DNA from: Chloroflexota bacterium | GTDB taxonomy: Bacteria; Chloroflexota; Chloroflexia; QHBQ01; JADMIH01 | DNA length: 64,000 nucleotides | Assembly (NCBI GenBank): GCA_015478675.1 | Contig: JADMIH010000002.1 | Location: 14,233-78,232, forward strand | Direction: 5' to 3' | Shown here: positions 45,672 through 53,849 of the stretch, piece by piece | How positions within the stretch are numbered: the first letter of the stretch is position 1 | How the letters are laid out: every line of letters starts with the position of its first letter | Program-made: the position numbers and the translations under genes | Notes under the pieces: model-generated | Seen by the model: the letters and a program-made list of their open reading frames with translations, nothing else | What the model was told of the DNA's origin: nothing | Database searches by the model: none

Positions 45672-47636
45672 TTATGGTTGGTTGTTGGCCGAAATCAGCG
45701 TGTACGGCCATATGGCACCGAAGAAGGCTTCTTTGCTTGCCCCTTTCTCCATCCAGATCAGCCATGCAGCTCCTGTGCTGTCCAGCGCCCCAGCGCCCTG
45801 CAACTGGTTCATAGCTTCGTACTGAGTAGGTGGGAAGGCTCGGAGGGGCGTGGTTTGCCCGAACTGTGGCCCTACTGCGCCATCCCAGGCGCTGCCGGGC
45901 GCATCGGGTAGAGAGTAGGCATAGGCGGCGAAGTATTGTCTTATGCCGCCAACAGCCGGCGGAGCAGTGCCGTACCTGTAAACCACGAATACCCTGCTGC
46001 GTTCTGGCACCCAGAATGGCTGGGGCAGATGCACCTTCGGCGCAATTGTCGTGGCATCGGGTTGCAATCCTGGAGCGAGGACACCCTGTTCAGTGCCCTC
46101 GCTGTACCCTTCTTCCGGGGTAGTGGTTGGTTCTGGTTCTCCAGGGACCGGTGGGAAGTAGGCGAAGGTGTCCTCGTCTGTCCAGTGAGGCCCGGCGGGT
46201 GTGTCCGCGTCCGGGGTATAAACAAAGCAGATGCGCCCCGTGGAATAGATGCTCCAGAAGGCGTACACAAATGCACGACCCTGATACCGAAACGCCAGGG
46301 CGCGCAGCGACGACGGCCAATAGTCGAGTATACCCAGCCTGGCGTTCATGGCGTCGCTGTTCGCTAACTCCACTGGCTGATGCCATCCCTGCCATTGCCC
46401 ATCATCCCCGGTATCGCTGTAAGTGGCGTACACATTGCTGCCATCATCGAAGATTAGAAAAGCCCGGTAACCCCCACCCTGCGAGCCTGGCAGTTGCAGG
46501 AACGCGAAGTCGCTCTCGAACTGGCGTCCGGACGTCATCCTTGGAGGGGATACATTGGTCCATTCTCCTTGCGGCGAGCGGCGGAAAACGCGCACGAACG
46601 AGTCCGGCACCTCCGGCCTATCTGCGTTCCCGCCTGTCCACGCAGCCAGCAGCGCACCGTCGGGTGCGGCTTTCAAGCGCACGTTGTTGCACCAGCTCGG
46701 GCTTGCATCACCTATGCGGAGGGGCTCTGACCATCCTCCATTCCCATCTCCGGAGCGCCTGTAGAGCGCATCAGTGAGACTGGTGCCGGCGCGCCTGTCG
46801 CAGTAGAGTGCGTGTACATCTCCGTTGGGCGTGATGGCAACAGCCGAATCCAGATAGGTGGTCTTGAACCCGATCTTCGATTCCAGGACATTCACCGATC
46901 GGGCATCGGAAAGGGTGTGGGTCTTCGGATCCATCCGTCGCAGGTAGACTCTGTGCTCGGCGTCCGTTGCCTGGTTGGTGTTGTCTTGCGACCAGATAAA
47001 GGAAGGCGCGCCCGTTACAGGATCTATCGCGGGCTGGCCGACGCCGGCGTTACCGGACATCGACGCGAGAGCCCGCCCTTCTGAAGTGCCACTGCCTCCC
47101 GAGGGCATCGGCGTGTTGATCGGGAAGGTTGGGAAGACGGGCGGGGGAATCGTGGGCCGCGGGGTGAGGGTGGGCTGGCCGGGAGCGGCAGTACACGTTA
47201 TGGCTGGTGGTGGCCAGGCCGGCGGCTCGGTGGGCTGCCTCGGAACCAGGGTGGGATACGAACCACCGGAAGGTCGCGTTGGAACAGGAGTGTTGGTGGG
47301 GCGGGGAGGTATCCAGGTGCCGGTGGGCGTTGCGGTGCCTGTGGGCACGGTGTATTGCTGCGAGCCGTAGGGAAAGCAGTTGCACCTACACGCAGTGGCT
47401 GTGGCGATAGCTGCTTGCTCGCTCATCATCCCGCCCGTGCAGCCAGCCAGAATAGCCTGTAAGGCAAGTAATCCAAGGATCATTGGTAACCAAGTCACGG
47501 AGAACGCCGGCATACGGCGGGATGGCCTGCCTCCCTGGGAAGGCCGAGGTACGACACGATCAACAGAATGGTCGGCGAAATCGGCCTGGCACGTTATTTT
47601 ATCTACTGTATCTGGTGTGTCGGGTGTATCTGCCAT
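45672..47636 (-). CDS. Lipoprotein with predicted beta-propeller (sialidase-like repeats)
   Basis: This is a 654-residue protein. A lipobox ILAGC follows a hydrophobic stretch (TWLPMILGLLALQAILAG); ATG 47636 gives a long cytoplasmic-type N-terminus, so an inner ATG is possible. A Thr/Pro linker (TPTGTWIPPRPTNTPVPTRPS...) precedes a domain of about 430 residues with repeated propeller blades, including PAIDPVTGAPSFIWSQDNTN, DSAVAITPNGDVHALYCDRR, VRLKAAPDGALLAAWTG and DFAFLQLPGSQGGGYRAFLIFDDGSNVYATYSD. Blades contain Asp-box-like turns. It is surface-exposed; it could bind carbohydrate or protein. It is the first gene of the T4SS operon. Confidence 0.75.
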   Translation of the reverse strand: MADTPDTPDTVDKITCQADFADHSVDRVVPRPSQGGRPSRRMPAFSVTWLPMILGLLALQAILAGCTGGMMSEQAAIATATACRCNCFPYGSQQYTVPTGTATPTGTWIPPRPTNTPVPTRPSGGSYPTLVPRQPTEPPAWPPPAITCTAAPGQPTLTPRPTIPPPVFPTFPINTPMPSGGSGTSEGRALASMSGNAGVGQPAIDPVTGAPSFIWSQDNTNQATDAEHRVYLRRMDPKTHTLSDARSVNVLESKIGFKTTYLDSAVAITPNGDVHALYCDRRAGTSLTDALYRRSGDGNGGWSEPLRIGDASPSWCNNVRLKAAPDGALLAAWTGGNADRPEVPDSFVRVFRRSPQGEWTNVSPPRMTSGRQFESDFAFLQLPGSQGGGYRAFLIFDDGSNVYATYSDTGDDGQWQGWHQPVELANSDAMNARLGILDYWPSSLRALAFRYQGRAFVYAFWSIYSTGRICFVYTPDADTPAGPHWTDEDTFAYFPPVPGEPEPTTTPEEGYSEGTEQGVLAPGLQPDATTIAPKVHLPQPFWVPERSRVFVVYRYGTAPPAVGGIRQYFAAYAYSLPDAPGSAWDGAVGPQFGQTTPLRAFPPTQYEAMNQLQGAGALDSTGAAWLIWMEKGASKEAFFGAIWPYTLISANNQP

Positions 47637-47807
47637 GCTTCGCTTTCATCAACTCCAACTCTAAACTCCGGTCAGATATGCCTGATAGCCCTGCTGGTAT
47701 GGCTCGAATGACTATGTGAAAGACCTGTCATGATCCGTAGATCCGCAGTAAAGACTCGACGGGTGCAGGCGAAACCAGGCCGCCATCGGCGCAATGCCGC
47801 TGAGCCA

Positions 47808-47842
47808 AGCCTAGCATCGGGAGCGTCACGCGCTCGTCACAC
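47808..47842 (-). promoter_or_regulatory. SARP-type promoter of the first T4SS operon
   Basis: The minus strand reads GTGTGACG...GCGTGACGC (47842-47823) with two heptamers 11 bases apart, a nine-base spacer and the -10 TAGGCT (47813-47808). The spacing equals that at 33319-33353. It lies about 170 bases upstream of the lipoprotein gene at 47636. The weak -10 and absent -35 imply activator dependence. Confidence 0.72.
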
Positions 47843-47920
47843 ATCTAATGTAAAACCCGGAAGTTCAACTGCAGTTTGGTGATTTCCGGCCGCGAGCACA
47901 GACCAGAACTACGGCATACT

Positions 47921-47956
47921 TGATATTTGACAAATGGTATCATTATCTGATAGAAT
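47921..47956 (+). promoter_or_regulatory. Promoter with palindromic operator (48-kb gene)
   Basis: The palindrome TGATAT-N10-GTATCA (47921-47942, one base off the perfect dyad) contains TTGACA (47927-47932). TAGAAT (47951-47956) follows 18 bases downstream. It is the third member of the operator family and drives the gene starting at 48072 with a leader of about 110 bases. It is also adjacent to the divergent T4SS promoter. Confidence 0.82.
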
Positions 47957-48071
47957 GCAGTGCATAGGGAAGAGTACGCAGGCGCGGCCGCCGGGTAGAT
48001 TAGGACGCGCCTTGAGCAAAATCGTAATCTGCGGATCAGGACTGGATTACGGGGGTCAGGAGGTAAGCACC

Positions 48072-49286
48072 ATGAGCGCAGGCAGCAGTATCAGAGACGA
48101 GATTGAACGCTCCACAGAGGGCTTGCCCCTGCTCGGGTATACAGTGCAGTGGAGCCTGCGGGGGTTGCAGGTAGAGCACGACGATCTGGTCAAGGCATTA
48201 ACGGAGATCGGCTTCCAAGGATACACGCCGGATCCGCCCACGCCTCGAAAGGCACTGCGTAGAGCGATAGAAAGCTGGGTCCTGAGGCGCGCTCAGGCAG
48301 GGCAGGGGGCAGGCTTATCAGGACGGGACGTCGAGGGTGACGAGGAAGGCGAAGTCAGGGGAGAAGGAGAGGAAGGAGGGACAGGAACCCACACTTCAGG
48401 GCAGCGTAGGCAGGTGCTGGTGCGCACCATCAACAGGCGGGATAGTGAGTACCTCGTGTTCGCGCTGGTGCTTGAGGAAGCGGATTTGCGCTCCCTTGGC
48501 CTATCTTACGGCACCGACTTGCGGGTGCTACTCCGCAAGTCAGACCTGTCAATCGCCATCACCACTACGCCGAGGGGGCGTGTAAGCGGCGATACAACCC
48601 CGCCCATCGCCGCCGGGCTGCCCGAATACTGGGCGCGTTACCGCAGCCTGCACACGGCTTCGGACCTGTCACGGGTCGTCTGCGACATTGTACGTGGCAT
48701 GGGAGCCATCTCATTGCGAGCCGGTGGCGGTACATATTTCGTCCCTCCATCTGCTGTCGGCAGTCTGGATCGGCTGCGTACCCTGGTCAGCAATCTGGAA
48801 GACCTGAACTTCAAGAGAAGAGGCGGGTCGCGAGCACGCAAGGCACGAGAGGCACAAGGGGCACGGGAGAGCAATAGCTTTCTGCTGAGTCTCGGCGTCC
48901 CGGACGCGAAGTTTGCGAGGCGCAGCCTGGCCAGGGCCGCTCATACCAGTTTCATGGATGAGTTGGCCGTTATGCAGACAGACTTGCAGCGCTTCATCGT
49001 GGCCCCCGCGGGCACCGTCAAGCCGAAAACCGTTTCCGAGCGGCTCCTGCAATACAAGGAAATCTATGCTCGTGCCGAGATGTATGCAACGCTCCTCGAC
49101 ATGCAGAAAGACCAGATCACAAGCGCGGTGCATCGGTTGGAAGCGCAGGCACAGGCGATCGTAATGGCAGTATCAGCCCCTGACCCGAGCGAGGTTGAGA
49201 GTAATGAAGGCAGCCCAGGAAGCGAAGAGAGTACGGCGAAGGATGCGCCTACACCACGGCATGCCGGGCAATACAAAAGGCCCTAA
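48072..49286 (+). CDS. Unknown protein of the element, 404 residues
   Basis: The frame is open from 47934 but AGGAGGT (48058-48064), seven bases before ATG 48072, decides the start. No family is recognised. Visible parts are an N-terminal region with LVKALTEIGFQGYTPDPPTPRKALRRAI, an acidic Gly/Glu-rich insert (about residues 80-110) and a central beta/alpha domain (VRTINRRDSEYLVFALVLEEADLRSLGL). After PEYWARYRSLHTASDLSRVVCDIVRGMGAISLRAGGGTYFVPPSAVGSLDRL comes a C-terminal helical coiled region. Some phage and plasmid proteins annotated DUF6744 look similar; this is only an impression. It has its own palindrome-controlled promoter, so it may act early in the element's life cycle. Confidence 0.72.
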   Translation: MSAGSSIRDEIERSTEGLPLLGYTVQWSLRGLQVEHDDLVKALTEIGFQGYTPDPPTPRKALRRAIESWVLRRAQAGQGAGLSGRDVEGDEEGEVRGEGEEGGTGTHTSGQRRQVLVRTINRRDSEYLVFALVLEEADLRSLGLSYGTDLRVLLRKSDLSIAITTTPRGRVSGDTTPPIAAGLPEYWARYRSLHTASDLSRVVCDIVRGMGAISLRAGGGTYFVPPSAVGSLDRLRTLVSNLEDLNFKRRGGSRARKAREAQGARESNSFLLSLGVPDAKFARRSLARAAHTSFMDELAVMQTDLQRFIVAPAGTVKPKTVSERLLQYKEIYARAEMYATLLDMQKDQITSAVHRLEAQAQAIVMAVSAPDPSEVESNEGSPGSEESTAKDAPTPRHAGQYKRP

Positions 49287-49375
49287 CTAACCCGAAAGTC
49301 AATCAGAGCCTTTGTGTCTCCAGGGGCTGTTACACCTCTGAAGTGAGCTTATGTTACCAGATCCCTGCGGCCTTG

Positions 49376-49915
49376 TCAAGAACCTGAAGATACGAGAATT
49401 GCGCTTTTATCAAGTTCTTCGGGCAAAGCATGTGATCGAGCGCGGCGGGCGCTGTCGCCATAAACGCAGGTGAGCATACCACCCAATTCTATGCGTACAA
49501 AGTCGGCACCGGTAACACGTGTGGCTATGTGAGCGTACCCGGCTCCTTCCTCTCGTCCCTGCCCTAACTGGGCCAATACCCAGATGGTGGCCTCACGGGC
49601 ACGTTCGCGTCCCTCCTCGCCCTTCCAGTAGCTTTTCAGTGTCGGTAAGGGAACCTGCCACGGGCGCACATCGCGGAATATATCGGCCAGCGCCCAGTAG
49701 AGGCTCCGTTGTATACCTCCTGCAACATACCGGCCAGTCCAAAGCGCCTGAGGAGTTCCTTGTTGAATATCTGCGCCACCTGCAAACCATTGACCTCCCA
49801 CGGGCCCTAGCCCGACCTAGTCGAGCACCCGCTGGGTGTCCTGGCGAGCGCGCTCGTGAGCTTTCGCGCCCTGCCAATAAGCCTGCGGCACGCGCACGCC
49901 CATCTACCACTTGAC
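49376..49915 (-). pseudogene. Decayed relative of the 13-repeat protein gene
   Basis: The minus strand encodes the last two repeats of the 59976-63182 type: MGVRVPQAYWQGAKAHERARQDTQRVLD, KELLRRFGLAGMLQEVYNG, then RDVRPWQVPLPTLKSYWKGEEGRERAREATIWVLAQLG and the C-terminal GGMLTCVYGDSARRA. Two stops (TAG in place of likely CAG codons) and a frameshift near 49710 interrupt it. It is a remnant of an ancient duplication or a captured fragment. The C-terminal frame (49376 to about 49700) still resembles the intact copy closely. Confidence 0.8.
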
Positions 49916-50166
49916 CGCCAGCTTTAAGTTACCCTAACCACGGCGCCCCGCTCAGACGCTTAGTCCCTACGTGAGCAGTTTCAAACTCAAGTTGAAGTCT
50001 CTCTCGGTGCTATTATTTACTCTGCCGCCCTGGCGCGACTTTCGAAGAGAGTTCGCATGAACCTTGACAGATGGCTTCTAGTCCCCTAGTATAGTCACTA
50101 TCTTACCATCATGTAAGGCAGCGGCCATTCGGACTGGTACGCGGGTTTACAGGAGAAGATCACAAG

Positions 50167-50967
50167 GTGAGCAAATTTCCGCACAACTCACTTCCAGGGA
50201 ACAACAGTGCAGAGAACGGTGCAGAGAAGGACCTGAGCCGGTCGACTGAAGAATTCGGCCTGCCTGAGAAAGCGTATTCGTCCACGCAGGGAGCGCCGCC
50301 AAGGCGTAGGAGGCATGGCAATCCACCCCATACTCAAAAGGAGTGGTATAGCAAGTCTGAGGCCGCCCAGTACCTAGGTGTGGCCGAGATAACTATTACC
50401 CGCTACCTGGAAAAGGGCACCCTGCACGCGCATCGCCTGCTAACTCCCGGTAGAGAAGGGAAGCAAGGTGAGCAGGGGGAGCATAGTCCGTATGACTACG
50501 GACGATTGCGTATTCACAAGAGCGAACTGGATCGATACCTGGAGAGGGAAGACCGCCATCCAGACGATGCTCAGGCTTCTGAGGCCAGATGGCGCGCAAA
50601 TGAGAGAAGTGCTGGGGGTAACCAAGCCACCACAAGCACAACAGCCCGTATGGGCTACGAACCTCAGGAGGAGCAGGAACTCGCCCGGCTTACACAGGCC
50701 GGAGATACCGGGGCGCTGGAGCGTCTGCGGCGAGACAACCTGCTCATGACCAGGGAAGAAGCCGCTCTGCGATTAGGCGTCTCCTGGCGCACCATCAAAC
50801 GATATATCGAAAGTGGTGTGCTTCGCCTTGCGGGTTATTTCAGGTGCCCGGACAGCTACACCAGGGCGCACGTCTTTCGCTCAGATGTCGAGAGGTTATT
50901 AGGGCGTGATCAGCCCACTGCTCATGTCCAGGATCAGCGCCTTCCAGGCGATGCGGATGAGACCTGA
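50167..50967 (+). CDS. Protein with two HTH_17/MerR-like DNA-binding domains
   Basis: This 266-residue protein has two excisionase-type helix-turn-helix domains. The first is at about residues 55-130 (WYSKSEAAQYLGVAEITITRYLEKGTLHAHRL ... RIHKSELDRYLERED). The second is at about 190-255 (LLMTREEAALRLGVSWRTIKRYIESGVLRLAG ... VFRSDVERLLGRD). Linkers are polar and disordered. Such duplicated domains bind palindromic or repeated sites. It is a candidate for the regulator of the 22-bp palindrome family, but no evidence links it. GTG 50167 follows AGGAGA. Confidence 0.82.
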   Translation: MSKFPHNSLPGNNSAENGAEKDLSRSTEEFGLPEKAYSSTQGAPPRRRRHGNPPHTQKEWYSKSEAAQYLGVAEITITRYLEKGTLHAHRLLTPGREGKQGEQGEHSPYDYGRLRIHKSELDRYLEREDRHPDDAQASEARWRANERSAGGNQATTSTTARMGYEPQEEQELARLTQAGDTGALERLRRDNLLMTREEAALRLGVSWRTIKRYIESGVLRLAGYFRCPDSYTRAHVFRSDVERLLGRDQPTAHVQDQRLPGDADET

Positions 50968-51001
50968 GATAGAGACGTACCATATTCTGTAACAGGTTCC
51001 T

Positions 51002-51250
51002 TTAGACGCCTCTTTCCGATACCGATGCGTTGCATGCGCGACTCACAGCTGCTGGCCGGGTTATGCGTAGCGTACCAGCCATAATCAACCAGCCATCCTT
51101 CTTGCGCCTCATATTGCGCCCATACATTACCTGTGCCAGATTTGTTGGGTCTACGCCCACCACCTCGGCTATCCGCGCCAAATCAGAATCGAAGCGCCAG
51201 GATCGAGGCTGCACTTCTACTCTGTGGGCCATGCGCTCCAGCAACTGCAA
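51002..51250 (-). CDS. Small putative HTH protein
   Basis: This possible 82-residue protein begins at TTG 51250 after AAGGAAAG. The middle (SDLARIAEVVGVDPTNLAQVMYGRNMRRKKDGWLIM) resembles a helix-turn-helix with a basic tail. It lies divergent to the ligase operon promoter. The start codon is weak and the gene may be spurious, but it is the only candidate in this 460-base interval. Confidence 0.4.
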   Translation of the reverse strand: MQLLERMAHRVEVQPRSWRFDSDLARIAEVVGVDPTNLAQVMYGRNMRRKKDGWLIMAGTLRITRPAAVSRACNASVSERGV

Positions 51251-51359
51251 CTTTCCTTACTCCATCCGTCGATCCGACCTTGCCCTTCGCTTTTCCTTCC
51301 CCAGATTCATATTTCCGCTCCCTGCCCGAGGTTCGCATTCTCGATGCCTGTGCACAGAT

Positions 51360-51394
51360 TGATACTTGACAAATGGTATCAGATTTGGTAGAAT
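51360..51394 (+). promoter_or_regulatory. Promoter with 22-bp palindromic operator (ligase operon)
   Basis: TGATAC-N10-GTATCA (51360-51381) overlaps TTGACA (51366-51371); TAGAAT (51389-51394) follows after 17 bases. The palindrome is identical to those at 13340-13361 and 15667-15688. The start codon at 51429 follows within 35 bases of the -10. Confidence 0.85.
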
Positions 51395-51428
51395 GGATGT
51401 GAGGTAGATAGAGGAGAGGGTTGCAATT

Positions 51429-51908
51429 ATGGGTCTCGCCATCCGAGCAGTCAGCAAGGTATCGTTCGTCTCCGCAGGCTATGCCGAGTCCTGGGGTCAT
51501 GGTGACCACATCAGCATCTCGACATTCAACGCCGGTTTCTCCGAGCGCCTCGACGGCTTGCGAGGAGGAGTCTATCTCATAAGGGGCAGCGAATTAGGCT
51601 TCTCGGCTGGAGGTTACGCAGACTACGGCAATTGGCGAGATCGCCTCTCCCTCCTTATGGTGGGCGTCCCTCAGGAGAGGGTTTGGGCCTGCAAGCATCG
51701 CTACGAGAATGCGCCGTTCGTTGAACTGATCGACTTCAGCGATTGCGAAGGTGCATTTGGACCAGCGACCAGCAAGGTGCTGGCAGCAGACTTCGCACGT
51801 TATGCAACGCGCATCGCCACTGAGGACTCCGAGTTCGCAGACCTTTACAGGCGATTTCGTCAGGCCTTTGAACTTGCCAGCGACACGGGCTTCGTCCTCT
51901 ACTGCTGA
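51429..51908 (+). CDS. Unknown protein, first gene of the ligase operon
   Basis: This 159-residue cytoplasmic protein with GAGGAGAGGG upstream of the ATG is not recognised. The N-terminus is beta-rich (GLAIRAVSKVSFVSAGYAESWGHGDHISISTFNAGF, RLDGLRGGVYLIRGSELGFSAGGYADYGNWRDRLSLLMVG). The C-terminal helix carries DFARYATRIATEDSEFADLYRRFRQAFELA. It is cotranscribed with the UDG-like and ligase genes, so a DNA-related role is plausible. No catalytic motif is visible. Confidence 0.72.
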   Translation: MGLAIRAVSKVSFVSAGYAESWGHGDHISISTFNAGFSERLDGLRGGVYLIRGSELGFSAGGYADYGNWRDRLSLLMVGVPQERVWACKHRYENAPFVELIDFSDCEGAFGPATSKVLAADFARYATRIATEDSEFADLYRRFRQAFELASDTGFVLYC

Positions 51909-51978
51909 TAGCCGGGCCGCAGGGCGGCGATTGCTTGCGAATGAGACAGAAGAGCATTCCCGACAGAGGAGCATTCCA

Positions 51979-52392
51979 ATGAACGCCTTCGCATTTATCG
52001 GCGAGCGACCTTCTATGCGTGCCGTGCAGATCGGCGCTACCTGGGAAAACGGCAGACTTGCCGGTAAGACACTGCGCGACACATTGACATCGCTGGGGAT
52101 TGATCCCGACCGCCAGTGCTACCTCAATCTCTACATGGCCCCCAGGAGGTCCGATTGCGATCCGAGGGACGAAGCAGAGGCAATCACACAGATTCGAAGG
52201 CTGCAAACAGACGGCTACATGATCGTTGGGATGGGGCAGATCGTTTGCCGACGGCTCGAAGCATACAGCATCCCCCACCTGCAACTCACGCACCCCGCTG
52301 CAAGAGGCAGCATTCGCCGCAGGGAACACTATCGGGCCCACGCAAGATACGTTCTTGTCGAGACAGGGCAACTGGCCGCACTCGGCTCCTAG
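51979..52392 (+). CDS. Putative uracil-DNA-glycosylase-superfamily protein
   Basis: ATG 51979 with AGAGGAG seven bases upstream gives 137 residues. The start FAFIGERPSMRAVQIGATWENGRLAGKTLRDTLTSLG matches the loop and strand arrangement of UDG-type enzymes (G-x-x-P, then the gap-filling GKLL-like turn). The end LQLTHPAARGSIRRREHYRAHAR resembles their HPS/HPAR motif. UDGs remove uracil or deaminated bases. The resemblance is partial and the protein is short, so it could also be a related nucleotide-binding fold. It precedes the DNA ligase, a logical repair partner. Confidence 0.5.
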   Translation: MNAFAFIGERPSMRAVQIGATWENGRLAGKTLRDTLTSLGIDPDRQCYLNLYMAPRRSDCDPRDEAEAITQIRRLQTDGYMIVGMGQIVCRRLEAYSIPHLQLTHPAARGSIRRREHYRAHARYVLVETGQLAALGS

Positions 52393-52471
52393 TCATTGAC
52401 CTGCTACAAGCAGCACTATCTCGCGCTGCCAATAAGCCGAAAAGCCGAAAACTGAGAATGGGAGGTTTGAG

Positions 52472-53770
52472 ATGAGTGGCAAAGTGACAGATTTGATAGC
52501 CTTACACTACCAGGCAGGGGGCTCCGACAAGGTATGGGCCGCTGCAGTGGTAGAAGAGGAGGATGCCAGCGCACTTATGGTGTCCTGCTGGGGTCGCCGC
52601 GGGGCATCCTTGCAGATCGGGGTCAAAGCGACGGTAAACCTGGCCGCCGCCCAAAAGCTCTTCAACAGCAAGAAGAAGGAAAAGCTAGCCGAAGGTTATG
52701 AGGAGATCGATTGCACTCTCTACGGCATCAGCACTACGCTGAGTAGCCTGCATCCTGCCGTATCAGGAGCCGCAAGCTCTATGGGCGCATCCACCGGCCC
52801 TGAGGCCACTACACCCAGAGAGACCCCGCGCATCGTGGTCAGCCACGTCACCGTCCTGCGCGACGCGGAGCTTACGACCTGTCTGAACGCAGCAGAGTAT
52901 GGCGTCACCGAGAAGGTCAACGGGACCCGGTGTGTGGTTAGCTTCGATGGCGTTAACCTGCGCGCCTACAACCGGCGGGGTGTGGAGCAGCCGACCGTAC
53001 CAGATGCCGCAAGATCTCTCGTAGAGTTACACGAGCCATTCATGGTGGACGGAGAGCGCATGGAGGGTGCCAGCGCCGGTGCGTATGCCATCTTCGACCT
53101 GCTGGAGTGGGGCTGCCAATCCGTGCGTGACTGGCCCTACAGTCACCGCATAGAGAAGCTCAAGGATGCTCTGATCGGCGCTGGCCTCATCAAGCGGGCA
53201 GGGGCGACACTGGCTCGTAACGTTACTGCCGTGCCGGGCCTGGCTTTGCTGATACCTGCCACCGAGCAAGAGGACAAGCAGGCAGTGATGTCGGAGGTGA
53301 TGCTCGCCAGCGGAGAAGGCATCGTTGTTCGCACTCTGGATGCACCGTCGCTGCAGGGCGATACCCGCTACGAGCGAAAATACAAGTTCGTGGCCGAGGT
53401 AGACGCCATAGTCATAGGGATCAAGCCTGGGATCGGCACCGGCTCGGTGCGGCTCGGCCTCCTGCGACCCACAGATGGAGCCATCATCGATGTGGGGTGC
53501 GTGCGTAGCGGCCTTCGGGATGCGGATATAGCCCACCTGGGTGCGCTACTTGCGCAAGGTAAGGAGCCAGTGCTGACGGTCTCCTGTCTGAAGGCACGCA
53601 CGGTCGGCATCAGCCTAGTGGAGCCCAGGACTTCCATATTGCACCTTCGCGATGATAAGTCAGCCAGCGAATGCACGACAAATCAGCTTGTAGAGCTTCT
53701 CGGACAGGACCGTGCAGCGATGATCGATAACGCCCGTCCGTGGAGTGCCGTGTTAAGCCGGGCAGCGTAA
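52472..53770 (+). CDS. ATP-dependent DNA ligase with N-terminal WGR-like domain
   Basis: This is a 432-residue protein. Residues about 1-90 resemble a WGR domain (VSCWGRRGASLQ). The nucleotidyltransferase domain has motif I EKVNGTR with the adenylated Lys148, motif III FMVDGERM...AIFDLLEWG, motif IV SGEGIVVRTLD and motif V YERKYKFVAEVDAIV. An OB-like domain and motif near GLLRPTDGAIIDVG complete the fold. It seals nicks using ATP, and its operon with a UDG-like protein suggests a base-excision type module carried by the element. GGGAGG precedes ATG 52472. Confidence 0.85.
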   Translation: MSGKVTDLIALHYQAGGSDKVWAAAVVEEEDASALMVSCWGRRGASLQIGVKATVNLAAAQKLFNSKKKEKLAEGYEEIDCTLYGISTTLSSLHPAVSGAASSMGASTGPEATTPRETPRIVVSHVTVLRDAELTTCLNAAEYGVTEKVNGTRCVVSFDGVNLRAYNRRGVEQPTVPDAARSLVELHEPFMVDGERMEGASAGAYAIFDLLEWGCQSVRDWPYSHRIEKLKDALIGAGLIKRAGATLARNVTAVPGLALLIPATEQEDKQAVMSEVMLASGEGIVVRTLDAPSLQGDTRYERKYKFVAEVDAIVIGIKPGIGTGSVRLGLLRPTDGAIIDVGCVRSGLRDADIAHLGALLAQGKEPVLTVSCLKARTVGISLVEPRTSILHLRDDKSASECTTNQLVELLGQDRAAMIDNARPWSAVLSRAA

Positions 53771-53849
53771 GTCGGGCGAGGTACCTCTGGGCCACGCAGC
53801 TGCCAACTGCACGGCGGGATAAACGGGTAATTTGAGGAGATAGTGACAG

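Noticed and set aside
49593..49910. Minus-strand 105-codon frame over the decayed repeat
   Set aside because: It is in the wrong frame relative to the repeat homology and gives no recognisable protein; the homology runs in two other frames.
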